A stretch of DNA of 64,000 bases, from contig JAFDYI010000018.1 of NCBI GenBank assembly GCA_018267475.1, positions 31,886 to 95,885 on the forward strand, read 5' to 3'. Numbering within the stretch: the stretch's first letter is position 1; each line of letters starts with the position of its first letter. Below are positions 18,329-27,931 of the stretch, in pieces. The DNA comes from Bacteroidota bacterium. GTDB lineage: Bacteria > Bacteroidota > Bacteroidia > B-17B0 > Aurantibacillaceae. The position numbers and the translations under genes are program-made. Below the pieces are notes generated by a model, which saw only the letters and a list, made by a program, of their open reading frames with translations, was not told the origin of the DNA and ran no database searches.

Positions 18329-19897
18329 ATGCGCAGTGAGCAGCTAAAAAAATACCTAAGCCATTCTAACCTCTTTTTTTTCGGACTTATGCTGTTTGTG
18401 GTGGGTATGCCTTTATCTCGCTTTTTGGTCAGCGTATCTCAATTTGTTTTGCTGGGAAATTGGCTCATAGAACGCGATTTTTTAAACAAATGGAATACCC
18501 TGAAAAAATCAAAAGCATTTTGGGCTTTTACCGCTTTTTACCTTTTTTGTGCACTCAGCGTGCTTTGGTCAAATGATTTTTCTTACGCCACTAAAGATTT
18601 ACGAGTAAAATTACCCATGCTGTGGTTACCGCTGTTGTTTTTTACCACACAGCCCCTCAATAAACAAAAATACCATCTGTTAATGCACTTTTTCGTGTTG
18701 GCTTGTATTATAGCTTCTTTTTGTAGTGTGGCGGTATATTTTGGGATAGGACACAAGAAAATAAAGGATATACGCGACATATCCATTTTTGAATCGCATA
18801 TACGTTTTTCTTTAATGTTAGTGCTATCTGTGTGCTATACCGTTTTTTGTTTGTTTTATTTACCGCTTACAAAACAAAAAGTAGGGTACTTGTTTGCGTT
18901 AGCCTGGTTGCTATTTTTTATTGTTTTTTTACAATCTGTTACCGGTCTTATTATTCTTATTGTGTTAGCCTTTTTAGGGATGATGTTTTTTTTATTTTCC
19001 AAGCAGTCAGGGATATTAAAAATATCTTTACTAACTGTTTTTATGCTAGTAGGCTCGTATCTTTTTTATGTGATACGCGATGAATACAAAAAACTTTTTT
19101 TAATATATCCTATAGAAGTAAGCGCGCTGCCAAAAGTTACTCAAAGCGGCAATGCGTACCAAATCGATTCTGCTTTTTATTTTATAGAAAATGGAAACAG
19201 TGCCTGCATTTTAATTTGTCAAGAAGAATTAAAAAAAGCATGGAACATACGTAGTAAAATACCTATTGATAGTCTAGATGCTAAGAAAAATTTCATTCGA
19301 TACACACTCATTCGATACCTTACTTCAAAAGGTTTTACAAAAGACTCGGCAGGAGTAGCACATCTTAATAAAGAAGATATAACGTGTGTTGAAAAAGGGT
19401 ATGCCAATTGCTTATATACGAAGCCAGCTCGTTTACGCACCCGCATACATGAATTATTATGGGAAACAGAGCACAGCACACATAATGACGATGCCAACGG
19501 GCATTCGTTATCTATGCGGTTTGAATTTTGGAAAACCGCTTTTTTTATTATTAAAAAACACACATTGTGGGGCGTAGGAGCCGGTGATGTAAAACAATCT
19601 TTTAATGAGGCCTACCAACAACAACAAAGTAGTTTAACGGAGCAGTTTAGGCTGCGTTCGCACAATCAATATCTTTCTGTATTAGTTGCTTTAGGAGTAA
19701 TCGGTTTGTTGCTTTTTCTTCTTCACCTATGCGCACCCTTTATCACAAAAAACAAACTTTCCGTTTTATATCTATCGTACCTGCTTATTGTGTGGCTTTC
19801 CTACCTTAATGAAGATACCCTTGAAACACAAGCAGGAGTGAGTTTCTGTGTATTTTTTACTCAACTTTTTTTTCACCACGACGCCTATAACACCTAA
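18329..19897 (+). CDS. O-antigen ligase / polymerase family (Wzy_C) membrane protein
   Basis: A 522-residue polytopic membrane protein with about 11-12 hydrophobic helices. A large hydrophilic loop lies between about 255 and 395. The conserved Wzy_C pattern follows: SMRFEFWKTAFFIIKKH, LWGVGAGD and RSHNQYLSVLVALGVIGLL. The Arg and His in these motifs are characteristic of WaaL ligases and Wzy polymerases, which attach or polymerise surface polysaccharide in the periplasm. Ligase versus polymerase cannot be decided from sequence alone. The gene stands alone, 76 bases before gldF. Confidence 0.82.
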   Translation: MRSEQLKKYLSHSNLFFFGLMLFVVGMPLSRFLVSVSQFVLLGNWLIERDFLNKWNTLKKSKAFWAFTAFYLFCALSVLWSNDFSYATKDLRVKLPMLWLPLLFFTTQPLNKQKYHLLMHFFVLACIIASFCSVAVYFGIGHKKIKDIRDISIFESHIRFSLMLVLSVCYTVFCLFYLPLTKQKVGYLFALAWLLFFIVFLQSVTGLIILIVLAFLGMMFFLFSKQSGILKISLLTVFMLVGSYLFYVIRDEYKKLFLIYPIEVSALPKVTQSGNAYQIDSAFYFIENGNSACILICQEELKKAWNIRSKIPIDSLDAKKNFIRYTLIRYLTSKGFTKDSAGVAHLNKEDITCVEKGYANCLYTKPARLRTRIHELLWETEHSTHNDDANGHSLSMRFEFWKTAFFIIKKHTLWGVGAGDVKQSFNEAYQQQQSSLTEQFRLRSHNQYLSVLVALGVIGLLLFLLHLCAPFITKNKLSVLYLSYLLIVWLSYLNEDTLETQAGVSFCVFFTQLFFHHDAYNT

Positions 19898-19973
19898 TTA
19901 TTTTTAAAAAAAAAGAGACTATCTTCTATACAAGCGAAAAAAAACGCATATTTGTCGTTCAAAAAAAACAGTT

Positions 19974-20720
19974 GTGTTTGTTCTGTATCTCAAAGAAATA
20001 AAAAGCTTTTTAACCTCATTAGTAGGTTATATTGCTATTGGTGTTTTTTTAACCGTTACCGGCCTTTTTTTATGGATCATATCTTCCGAAAGCTCAGGAG
20101 GGTACAACATCTTAGATAACGGCTTTGCAACCTTAGAACCCCTTTTTGGCATAGCGCCCGTGGTGTATTTATTTTTAATACCCGCTATTACCATGCGTAG
20201 CTTTGCTGAAGAAAAAAAAACAGGTACCATAGAATTGCTGTTTACGCGCCCTCTTACGGAACTACAAATTGTTTGGGCCAAATATCTTGCTGGAGTTACC
20301 CTGGTGCTTATATCCTTACTGCCTACTTTGTTTTACTATTATTCGGTATATAAAATAGGCTACCCGGTAGGTAATATAGATACCGGCGGCACTTGGGGTT
20401 CTTATATTGGTTTATTGCTGTTAGGAGCCGGCTTTGTTTCTATAGGCGTGTTTGCCTCATCGCTTACCGATAATCAGGTTATTGCTTTTATATTAGCCAT
20501 GGTGCTGTGCTTTTTATGCTTTAGCGGATTTGATTATATAGGGCAATCGGGGGTTGCAGGTAAGTTAGAACCCTTTGTCGTGTCGCTGGGTATTAACGAT
20601 CATTATCATTCGCTAAGCCGTGGCGTAGTAGATACACGTGATGTTTTGTATTTTTTTAGTTTAATATTTTTCTTTGTGTTGCTAACCCGTTTTATGCTAG
20701 AAAAGCGCAAGTGGAAATAA
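19974..20720 (+). CDS. gldF: Gliding-motility-associated ABC transporter permease
   Basis: A 248-residue ABC-2 type permease with six predicted helices. It starts with a GTG and the residues MFVLYLKEIKSFLTSLVGY. The segments PAITMRSFAEEKKTGTIELLFTRP and FASSLTDNQVIAF match GldF. GldF and GldG form an ABC transporter with the ATPase GldA, which is not in the window. Mutants of these genes lack gliding in Flavobacterium johnsoniae, but the genes also occur in non-gliding Bacteroidota. gldG starts 3 bases after the stop. Confidence 0.9.
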   Translation: MFVLYLKEIKSFLTSLVGYIAIGVFLTVTGLFLWIISSESSGGYNILDNGFATLEPLFGIAPVVYLFLIPAITMRSFAEEKKTGTIELLFTRPLTELQIVWAKYLAGVTLVLISLLPTLFYYYSVYKIGYPVGNIDTGGTWGSYIGLLLLGAGFVSIGVFASSLTDNQVIAFILAMVLCFLCFSGFDYIGQSGVAGKLEPFVVSLGINDHYHSLSRGVVDTRDVLYFFSLIFFFVLLTRFMLEKRKWK

Positions 20721-20723
20721 AAT

Positions 20724-22415
20724 ATGAGTACCAAGTCAAAACATATTATACAATTAGTAGTGTGGCTGCTTATATTGATTTTGCTGAACTTTTCAGGAAG
20801 TTACTTCTTTAAGCGTTTTGATTTAACCAGTGAAAAACGCTACACACTAAACCCCGAAACCATAAAAATGCTTCAAAACTTAGATGATGAAGTATATGTA
20901 AAAGTATATTTAGAAGGCGATTTTAATTCGGCCTTTACGCGCTTGAAAACAGCTACTCGCGAGATGTTAGACGAGTTTAGAGTGTATGCAAAAAAAGGGT
21001 TGAACTACGAATTTGTAAATATCTATGACCAAAAAAACAAAGGAGATATTACCGCTCTGCAGCGCGATTTATACGAAAAAGGTATAGATCCCACGGAGCT
21101 TAGAACCAAAAGCAGCAAGGGCGAACAAACACAAATTTTATTTCCGGGTGCCGTTGTCTATTTCAAAACTAAAGAGGGGATTTGGCAAATTTTTAATAAA
21201 CAAGATGGTATTCCGGCTGATGAGTGCGTAAATAATTCGGTGCAAAACTTAGAGTATGGCTTATCCAACACCATTCGCAAACTGCAACAAAATATCCGTC
21301 CGCGTGTCGCCTTTATAAGAGGGCATCATGAGTTGGATACCACCCAAACAAAAGATCTCTATTTTGCCCTTAGCGAGTATTATGATGTAGAATTTATTCG
21401 CATTAAAAAACAACTGAAAGCACTAAAACCCTATTCAGCCATTATTTTGGCATGGCCCGATACCGTAGTAAACGAGCAAGATAAATTTATTATAGACCAA
21501 TACGTAATGCATGGCGGTAAAGTATTGTGGTGCTTAGAGCCCGTTTATACTAATTATGATTCGCTAAAACTAAAAGGCTATACGTTAGGGCTTAATAACA
21601 ATATAAATTTAGACGATATTTTATTTAACTACGGTGTCCGCATCAATCCCTCTTTAGTGCAAGATATGAATTGCGGTTTTATCCCTATAAACAGAGGGTT
21701 TAAAGGCGGTAAAGCCGATTTACAAATGTTTCCGTGGATATATAAGCCCCTGGTTACCCCGCCCGGCACACACCCCATTACCAAAAATTTAGGGCTCATT
21801 CGTTTTGAATTTTCGGGATATATAGATACGGTAAAAGCCGATGACGTAAAAAAAACAATTCTTTTATCTTCTTCAAAAAACTCAAGAGTGCAATCAGTTC
21901 CGGCACGTATTAGCTTAGGCATGGTAGGTACGCGCCTTAATGAAAAACAATTTGCTAACGGCAACAAACCTATGGCCGTTTTGTTGGAAGGTACTTTTAA
22001 ATCTAATTATCAAAACAGAATAACCGATACCATTGCTCGCGATAGCGCTATTGGCTTTAAATCGGTAAGCAAGCCTACTGCTATGATTGTAGTGGCCGAT
22101 GGCGATATTATAAAAAACGATTTTAATTTTCAAACCATGTCTATCAGTCCGCTGGGTTATGATAGATATATGAAACAACAATTTGCCAACAAAACATTTT
22201 TACTCAATTGCATGAACTATCTTATTGATGGCCCTGATTTTATGAGCGTGCGCTCGCGCGAGGTACAATTGCGTTTATTGGATCGAAAAAAAATAAGCAC
22301 CAACCCCACCCAATGGAAATTATATAATGTGTTGTTCCCTCTACTTATTTTAATAGCATCAGGCATACTGCTTACCAACTGGAGAAGAAAAAAATACACC
22401 CGAAACACTAAATAA
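20724..22415 (+). CDS. gldG: Gliding-motility-associated ABC transporter component GldG
   Basis: A 563-residue protein with one N-terminal helix (about 10-28) and one C-terminal helix (about 535-553). The large extracytoplasmic part starts RFDLTSEKRYTLNPETI, which is characteristic of GldG and the related DUF4350/ABC_transp_aux family. The segment RVAFIRGHHELD is also typical. It acts with GldF, and its order and 3-base spacing fit one operon. A DUF4340 gene follows after 6 bases. Confidence 0.92.
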   Translation: MSTKSKHIIQLVVWLLILILLNFSGSYFFKRFDLTSEKRYTLNPETIKMLQNLDDEVYVKVYLEGDFNSAFTRLKTATREMLDEFRVYAKKGLNYEFVNIYDQKNKGDITALQRDLYEKGIDPTELRTKSSKGEQTQILFPGAVVYFKTKEGIWQIFNKQDGIPADECVNNSVQNLEYGLSNTIRKLQQNIRPRVAFIRGHHELDTTQTKDLYFALSEYYDVEFIRIKKQLKALKPYSAIILAWPDTVVNEQDKFIIDQYVMHGGKVLWCLEPVYTNYDSLKLKGYTLGLNNNINLDDILFNYGVRINPSLVQDMNCGFIPINRGFKGGKADLQMFPWIYKPLVTPPGTHPITKNLGLIRFEFSGYIDTVKADDVKKTILLSSSKNSRVQSVPARISLGMVGTRLNEKQFANGNKPMAVLLEGTFKSNYQNRITDTIARDSAIGFKSVSKPTAMIVVADGDIIKNDFNFQTMSISPLGYDRYMKQQFANKTFLLNCMNYLIDGPDFMSVRSREVQLRLLDRKKISTNPTQWKLYNVLFPLLILIASGILLTNWRRKKYTRNTK

Positions 22416-22421
22416 TTTTTT

Positions 22422-23468
22422 ATGACAAAAAATAAAATCACCCTCCTTCTGCTTGTTGCACTACTTGTAGCAGGTGTTTTTGTACTAATAAAAAAAAATA
22501 AAAGAAGCACCCTCACCGGCGACGATTCTGATTTTGCCGTGCCCGATACAGCCAGCATTGATAAACTTTTTATTGCCAATAAAAAAGGAGGTGCCGCTTT
22601 GCTTGAAAAAGACCAACAAGGCAATTGGCTTATAAATGGAAAATACCCGGCGCGCAAAGATGCCATACACATGCTGATGATTGCTTTTTTAAATACACAG
22701 ATAAAATTTCCGGCACCCAAAAACGCACAAGAAAATTTATTGAAAAACATTGCTTCAAACGGAGTAAAGTGCGAGATTTATCAAAATAAAAAATTAAGTA
22801 AAACATGGTATATAGGCCACGAAACGCAAGATTTGCGCGGTACCTATTGTTTGTTACAAGGGGCAGACAACGAGCAACCATACAACACAGTATATGCAGT
22901 TGAAATACCCGGTTTTATAGGCACGGTGGTACCTCGTTTTTTTCTTAAAGAAGACGAGTGGCGCGAAAAACAAGTGCTAGCCCTAACACCCGATAAAATA
23001 AAAAGTGTTACGCTCAACTTGGTTGGTTTTCCAGATTCTTCTTTTGTGATAAATGTAGCCGGCTTGCATAGCTTTAATGTGAGTACACTATCCGGTAAAA
23101 AAATAATACCTTTCGATACTTTAGCCGTACAGCAATACCTTTCGTACTTTATGAATCTGAGTGTAGAAGGCTGGTTTAGCCGCACAGAGGGCTTGCCGCA
23201 AACCGACTCGGTACGCAAATCAAACTACTTTTTACAACTCTCTATTACAGACATAAATAATAAAATAGACAGCTATAAGTTTTATCACAAACCAACCGAA
23301 GAAAATCACACGGAAGATGAAAAAGGAAACAAACTCCCTTACGATCCCAACCAAATGCTGATGAAATTTAAAAACGACCAAGAGTTTGCAGCGGTATCGG
23401 TTACCTCATGGGGCAAGCTGTTCCAATCGTCGTATTATTTTGTGCCTAAAGCGGGTGTAAAAAAATAA
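22422..23468 (+). CDS. DUF4340 domain protein
   Basis: A 348-residue protein with an N-terminal membrane anchor (about residues 7-24, rich in Leu and Val). The extracytoplasmic region has the DUF4340 pattern: DFAVPDTASIDKLFIAN, GNWLINGKYPARKDAI and WYIGHETQDLRGTYCLLQG. DUF4340 proteins are commonly found beside GldG-type ABC genes in several phyla, and the 6-base gap from gldG supports a role with this transporter. The biochemical role is unknown. A short terminator-like hairpin follows. Confidence 0.85.
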   Translation: MTKNKITLLLLVALLVAGVFVLIKKNKRSTLTGDDSDFAVPDTASIDKLFIANKKGGAALLEKDQQGNWLINGKYPARKDAIHMLMIAFLNTQIKFPAPKNAQENLLKNIASNGVKCEIYQNKKLSKTWYIGHETQDLRGTYCLLQGADNEQPYNTVYAVEIPGFIGTVVPRFFLKEDEWREKQVLALTPDKIKSVTLNLVGFPDSSFVINVAGLHSFNVSTLSGKKIIPFDTLAVQQYLSYFMNLSVEGWFSRTEGLPQTDSVRKSNYFLQLSITDINNKIDSYKFYHKPTEENHTEDEKGNKLPYDPNQMLMKFKNDQEFAAVSVTSWGKLFQSSYYFVPKAGVKK

Positions 23469-23500
23469 TATTGCCCAAGTATATTGATGACGATACAGGG

Positions 23501-23524
23501 TACCCACTTTGGGTAGCTTTTTTT
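23501..23524 (+). terminator. Probable terminator between the gldFG operon and aroE
   Basis: TACCCA pairs with TGGGTA around a 3-base loop, followed by GC and seven T. It lies in the 69-base convergent gap. Confidence 0.55.
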
Positions 23525-23537
23525 ACTGTGTTTTAAA

Positions 23538-24299
23538 TTACAATATGTTTTCTTCGTTCCATATTCGCCAAGCCTCATCAGCCTGAAAGCAAAGCATGTT
23601 ATAACCGTTGCAAATAAGAGCGCCTTGTTGCTTGGCTTTTTGTAAAAAAACAGTTTCGGCGGGGTTGTATATAAGGTCGTAAGCCAAGTGCTGTGCGCTT
23701 ATAGCGTGATAAGGTATGGGTAAGGCCTCCATTGCCTTAGCACCCATACCTAGTGGGGTGGCCTGTATCAGTAATTTGCACATACCTATAATAGCTTCGT
23801 TAAGTTGCTCATACGTTAAGAAAGAAACGATTTCTGTATGATCAACAGGCAGGGTGCGCACAACAAAAGCATAATCAATAGCCCTTTTTTTTAGCGCGTA
23901 AGCTACTGCTTTTGCGGCGCCGCCGTATCCAAAAATCAATGCTTTTTGATGGTTGGTATCTAAAAAAGGGCGCAGGCTTTGACTAAAACCAAAAGCATCG
24001 GTATTGTATCCTTTTATTTTTCCTTTTGTTATTTTCAAACAATTAACGGCACCAATTTGTTGGGCAGCCTCATCTATTTCATCTAAAAAGGGAATAATAT
24101 GCTGCTTGTGTGGGCTTGTAACGCTTACTCCTACTAAGTTGGGATTTTCTTTTAAAATACGAGGAAAATCGGTTATGTTTTCTAAAGAAAAAGCATGATA
24201 CGCACAATCGGTTAGATGTAAGTCTTGAAACTTTTTATCAAAATACTTTTTAGAAAAAGAGTGTGATAGCGGATAGCCAATTAAGCCAAAACTCTTCAT
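23538..24299 (-). CDS. aroE: Shikimate dehydrogenase
   Basis: A 253-residue NADPH enzyme of aromatic amino acid synthesis that reduces 3-dehydroshikimate to shikimate. Shikimate-binding features are the N-terminal GYPLSHSFSKKYF (the S-x-S motif) and VTSPHKQHI, where the Lys is expected to be catalytic. The GYNTDAFGF motif is present. The cofactor domain has the glycine loop FGYGGAAKAVAYAL. The length is slightly short but normal for the Bacteroidota form. It starts 3 bases after the LolA-like gene stops, so the two are probably co-transcribed. Confidence 0.93.
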   Translation of the reverse strand: MKSFGLIGYPLSHSFSKKYFDKKFQDLHLTDCAYHAFSLENITDFPRILKENPNLVGVSVTSPHKQHIIPFLDEIDEAAQQIGAVNCLKITKGKIKGYNTDAFGFSQSLRPFLDTNHQKALIFGYGGAAKAVAYALKKRAIDYAFVVRTLPVDHTEIVSFLTYEQLNEAIIGMCKLLIQATPLGMGAKAMEALPIPYHAISAQHLAYDLIYNPAETVFLQKAKQQGALICNGYNMLCFQADEAWRIWNEENIL

Positions 24300-24302
24300 G
24301 CC

Positions 24303-24998
24303 TTAGTTGCTATCGCGCTCATCTACTATTTGGTCGGCCTTAAAGCCTTTGGTGTCAAACACAAACATATTATCCGTTAAAACAGCATTAGGAGTAAACG
24401 CTTTTACGGTGTATATTTGAGTACCTCCATCTTTCATCAACATTTTTATTTGGTGTACTTGTTTTTTTACTTTATCTACAAATAGTTTTACCGTATGAAA
24501 TTTTTTCTTTTCGGGTTTTACGGTAGGATACAGATTGATGATGCTATAAGTTACAGCTCCTTCTTTTTCTTCTTTATCAAATTTGTATTTGTAGCCTTTT
24601 TCGTATAGAGTAAAGATGTTGGTAGGGTTTAATCCATCTTCGCTGTTGGCTTCAAAATTTTTAATGGTAATTTCTTGCGCATCTTTGTTGTGTGTCCACA
24701 CGGTTTTGCCATCGCATACAATGGTATTGCCGGGTATTTCCAAACGGTATTTGCTCCCCTTCACTTGTATTTTCCCGTCTTGTTTATCGGTTTGTTTTTT
24801 ATCTTTATTAAGCAGCACCAACTCGTACTCGGCGCTAATGGTTTTGTAGGTTTTAGTGGTTTTGCTTACTTCGTCTAAAATAGCTTTTGCTTTAGTATCT
24901 TGCTCAGCAACGTTTTGCGCTATCGTTTTTTTGCTCCCTACAAAGAAAGTTCCTACTACTAACAGACAGCTAAAAATAAATTTTGTTTTTTTCATCAT
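24303..24998 (-). CDS. LolA-like outer-membrane lipoprotein carrier protein
   Basis: A 231-residue exported protein with a signal peptide (about 1-28). The body, from ILDEVSKTTKTYKTISAEYELVL onward, has the alternating beta pattern of the LolA/LolB fold, with KYRLEIPGNTIVCDGKTVWTH as the typical core. LolA carries lipoproteins from the inner to the outer membrane. In Bacteroidota several paralogues exist, so the exact cargo is unknown. ATGs at 24998 and 24995 are equally possible starts. A -7 box is at 25040-25047. Confidence 0.82.
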   Translation of the reverse strand: MMKKTKFIFSCLLVVGTFFVGSKKTIAQNVAEQDTKAKAILDEVSKTTKTYKTISAEYELVLLNKDKKQTDKQDGKIQVKGSKYRLEIPGNTIVCDGKTVWTHNKDAQEITIKNFEANSEDGLNPTNIFTLYEKGYKYKFDKEEKEGAVTYSIINLYPTVKPEKKKFHTVKLFVDKVKKQVHQIKMLMKDGGTQIYTVKAFTPNAVLTDNMFVFDTKGFKADQIVDERDSN

Positions 24999-25039
24999 CA
25001 AATAGTTTTACAAATTTTATACCAAAAAATAACGGGCAT

Positions 25040-25047
25040 CAAAGGTA
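25040..25047 (-). promoter_or_regulatory. -7 promoter element for the LolA-like / aroE pair
   Basis: Minus-strand TACCTTTG matches TAnnTTTG, about 41 bases upstream of the start. No -33 TTG is at the ideal distance. Confidence 0.45.
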
Positions 25048-25104
25048 CAAACATTTTAGCGTATTTTTAAAAAGAAACCCATTACGGCATTACGTAGTTT
25101 CTTA

Positions 25105-25112
25105 TATCTTTG
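25105..25112 (+). promoter_or_regulatory. -7 promoter element for the TlpA-like lipoprotein
   Basis: TATCTTTG matches TAnnTTTG and ends 15 bases before the ATG at 25128. Confidence 0.55.
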
Positions 25113-25127
25113 CAAACCAAATAATTC

Positions 25128-26285
25128 ATGTATATGACAAAATTCTTGTATCTGCTTCCCTTATCCGTTTTATTATTTTCTTGCGGAAACGATAAAAACG
25201 AACACTTTACACTAAGCGGAACTCTAAAAAACGCCACTGCCGGTGATATGTTGTACTTAGAAGAGCTGGCGCCCGGCTCTAAAGCCACTATCGACTCTAC
25301 AGCTATAGATGACAAAGGCTATTTTATATTTAAAAACGCCCAACCCGAACCGGGTTTTTACCGTATAAAAGCCAACGAGCAAAATTTTGCCATGTTGGTT
25401 TTAAATAAAGAAAATAAGGTCGTGTTAAATGCAGATTACAAAAATATAGGCAACACTTACACCGCAGAGGGCTCTGCTGATACTAAATCTTTTTTAGAAT
25501 TTAATACTTTAGGCAAGCAACTGCAACAACAAACCGACAGCATGCAGCGTAGCTTCCAGGCACTTATAGGAACCATAGGTATGGATAGTATTAAAACCGA
25601 TTCGCTAAGCAAAGTGATTGGCGATATTTACAATAAAATAGTAGATGCCTACCAAATTAAATTTTCGGCCTTAGTAGAAAAAAATAAAAATTCTTTAGCC
25701 GTGCTGGCGGGCATTCAACAATTAGATCCCAACAAGTACCTGTCTTTATATAAAGAAGTAGCCGCTTCTTTAGAGAAAAACTACCCTAACAGCAAGTATT
25801 TAATCAATTTAAAACGCGATATATTAGCTTTTGAAGCGCAAAAGGCAAAAGCAGCCACCTTATCGGTAGGAAACGCTCCGCAAGATTTTACCATGCCTAC
25901 GCCCGAAGGCAAACAGCTATCCTTAGCTTCTTTTAAAGGCAAGGTTTTATTGGTTGATTTTTGGGCTAGTTGGTGTGGCCCCTGCCGAAAAGAAAACCCG
26001 AACGTAGTAGCTATGTACAAAAAATACCACAGTAAAGGTTTTGAAATTCTAAGCGTTTCGTTAGATGAGGATAAAGATAAATGGCTAAACGCTGTTAAGA
26101 GCGACGGGCTTACCTGGAACCATGTAAGTGATTTAAAAGGTTGGGATAATCAAGCGGCTAAAATGTACGGCATAGAGTCTATACCTTTTACTATGTTGCT
26201 GGATAAAGAAGGAAAAGTAGTAGCAAAAGGCCTGCGTGGAGCCGAGTTAGAAGCTGCCGTGGTGGCCGCCTTATCCAAAAAATAA
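25128..26285 (+). CDS. TlpA-like thiol-disulfide oxidoreductase lipoprotein with N-terminal DUF4369
   Basis: A 385-residue lipoprotein with signal peptide and lipobox (LLFSC, Cys at about 19). Residues 25-120 are a DUF4369-type beta domain and 130-245 are helical. Residues 248-385 are a thioredoxin-like domain with the active site WCGPC at 282-286 and the cis-proline loop IPFTMLLD. Such proteins reduce or exchange periplasmic disulfides, for example in cytochrome c maturation. The partner is not evident here. A second ATG two codons downstream is also possible. It converges on the DUF3276 gene with 2 bases between. Confidence 0.9.
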   Translation: MYMTKFLYLLPLSVLLFSCGNDKNEHFTLSGTLKNATAGDMLYLEELAPGSKATIDSTAIDDKGYFIFKNAQPEPGFYRIKANEQNFAMLVLNKENKVVLNADYKNIGNTYTAEGSADTKSFLEFNTLGKQLQQQTDSMQRSFQALIGTIGMDSIKTDSLSKVIGDIYNKIVDAYQIKFSALVEKNKNSLAVLAGIQQLDPNKYLSLYKEVAASLEKNYPNSKYLINLKRDILAFEAQKAKAATLSVGNAPQDFTMPTPEGKQLSLASFKGKVLLVDFWASWCGPCRKENPNVVAMYKKYHSKGFEILSVSLDEDKDKWLNAVKSDGLTWNHVSDLKGWDNQAAKMYGIESIPFTMLLDKEGKVVAKGLRGAELEAAVVAALSKK

Positions 26286-26287
26286 AT

Positions 26288-26602
26288 TTAGCTGCCTAAA
26301 TCATCAAAATTCACACTGCTGCCATCAGCCTCTGGTGTAGCGGGGGCGTTTTTCTTAATGAAGTTAATGGCATCATTAAAGCTTTCTGTGAATTTCTCGA
26401 AATCCTCTTTATACAAGAAAATTTTGTGTTTTTCAAAAACAAATTTCCCATCTTCTAAAAAGCGTTTTTTGCTTTCGGTAATGGTTAAATAACAATCGCC
26501 AGCACGGGTAGCACGCACATCAAAAAAATAGGTACGTTTGCCTGCTCGCACTGATTTTGAATACAGGCCATCTTCATTTTTTATAGCATCATCTTGCGTC
26601 AT
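26288..26602 (-). CDS. DUF3276 / PUR-alpha-like nucleic-acid-binding protein
   Basis: A 104-residue protein with the sequence pattern of the Bacteroidota DUF3276 family: LYSKSVRAGKRTYFFDVRAT, YLTITESKKRF and KHKIFLYKEDFEKF. These proteins resemble PUR repeats, which bind single-stranded nucleic acid, and act in the cytoplasm. It has a full promoter upstream: TTTG, 19 bases, then TATCTTTG. Confidence 0.88.
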   Translation of the reverse strand: MTQDDAIKNEDGLYSKSVRAGKRTYFFDVRATRAGDCYLTITESKKRFLEDGKFVFEKHKIFLYKEDFEKFTESFNDAINFIKKNAPATPEADGSSVNFDDLGS

Positions 26603-26632
26603 ACAGTTAATTTTTTAAACTTTTATATATAA

Positions 26633-26663
26633 CAAAGATAGTGCTTTATCGATAGAAAACAAA
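26633..26663 (-). promoter_or_regulatory. Bacteroidota sigma-ABfr promoter for the DUF3276 gene
   Basis: On the minus strand TTTG at 26663-26660, then 19 bases, then TATCTTTG at 26640-26633. Spacing and both elements fit the consensus. The ATG is 31 bases downstream of the box. Confidence 0.7.
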
Positions 26664-26758
26664 ATTCTGTCTAATTTTTTTTAAAAAAGGCCGTTTTACA
26701 TCCTTTTTTGGTTGAGAAAAATATAAAGCATAGCTGGCAAAATATAAGCTAAAAACTG

Positions 26759-26766
26759 TACTTTTG
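26759..26766 (+). promoter_or_regulatory. -7 promoter element for the cysteine desulfurase
   Basis: TACTTTTG matches TAnnTTTG, 25 bases upstream of the ATG at 26792. Confidence 0.5.
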
Positions 26767-26791
26767 AAGCCCATTAACGCATTCATTATTC

Positions 26792-27931
26792 ATGAAAATA
26801 TACTTAGATAACGCCGCCACCACTCGCTTAGATGAAGAAGTATTTGAAGCCATGCTTCCCTTTATGAAAGAAGAGTTTGGCAACCCTTCATCTATTCATG
26901 CCTTTGGTAGAAAAACACGCACGGCTATTGAAAATGCGCGAAAAACAGTGGCTAAGCATCTAAATGTTACGCCTGCTGAAATTTTCTTCACTTCGGGCGG
27001 CACCGAAGCGGACAACATGGCTTTGGTAAAAACCATTGAGACCTTAGGCGTGCAACACGTTATCTCATCAAAAATAGAGCACCATGCCGTAGAACATACC
27101 TTAGTACAGCTTGAACAACAAGGAAAAATAAAGCTAAGCTGGGTAAACATAGACGCTAAAGGCAATGTTGATTTAAAACATTTAGAAACATTGCTGGCGG
27201 CTAATCCTAAATCGTTGGTATCTTTAATGCACGCCAACAACGAGGTAGGCACCTTACTTCCCTTTAAAAAGGTGGGCGAATTATGCGAAAAATACCAATC
27301 TTTCTTCCATAGTGATACAGTGCAAACGATGGGGCATTTTCCTATGGATTTGCGCAACATAAAAGTACATTTTGTTACCTGCGCCGCTCATAAATTTCAC
27401 GGGCCTAAAGGGGTAGGTTTTATATACATTCATCACGGAGTAAAGTTGCATCCTTTTATACAAGGAGGCGCTCAAGAACGCAATATGCGCGGAGGCACCG
27501 AAAACGTGTATGGTATTGTGGGCTTAGCCAAGGCTTTTGATATTTGCCATAGAGATATGGAGGCGCATCAGCAACACATTCGTTCGTTAAAAAACTACAT
27601 GATAGAAGCGTTAAAAAAATACATACCCGGCGTATCTTTTAATGGCGAGATAGGTGAGAACAGTTTATATACGGTGCTTAATGTGCATTTGCCTCCCAGC
27701 CAAGATGCCGAAATGGTTTTGTTTAATTTAGATATTCAAGGGGTGGCCGCTTCGGGCGGCAGCGCTTGCTCATCGGGTAGCAATCAAGGCTCTCATGTGT
27801 TGCGTGGTTTGGGCGTGGATCAAAGCCGCCCGTCGGTTCGTTTTTCCTTTAGCAAGTACAACACTAAAGAAGAGATAGATTACGCTATAACCAAGCTAAA
27901 AGAGATTTTGAAAGTACCGGCTTCAGTGTAG
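26792..27931 (+). CDS. Cysteine desulfurase (NifS/IscS class)
   Basis: A 379-residue PLP enzyme that takes sulfur from cysteine for iron-sulfur clusters and thiolated tRNA. It begins IYLDNAATTRLDEEVFEAM. The PLP lysine is Lys201 in AAHKFHGPKG. The catalytic Cys326 lies in the loop GGSACSSGS, the SSGS type of group I (IscS/NifS) enzymes. HHAVEHT also matches the family. No Fe-S assembly genes are beside it, so a choice between IscS and NifS is not possible. Confidence 0.93.
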   Translation: MKIYLDNAATTRLDEEVFEAMLPFMKEEFGNPSSIHAFGRKTRTAIENARKTVAKHLNVTPAEIFFTSGGTEADNMALVKTIETLGVQHVISSKIEHHAVEHTLVQLEQQGKIKLSWVNIDAKGNVDLKHLETLLAANPKSLVSLMHANNEVGTLLPFKKVGELCEKYQSFFHSDTVQTMGHFPMDLRNIKVHFVTCAAHKFHGPKGVGFIYIHHGVKLHPFIQGGAQERNMRGGTENVYGIVGLAKAFDICHRDMEAHQQHIRSLKNYMIEALKKYIPGVSFNGEIGENSLYTVLNVHLPPSQDAEMVLFNLDIQGVAASGGSACSSGSNQGSHVLRGLGVDQSRPSVRFSFSKYNTKEEIDYAITKLKEILKVPASV

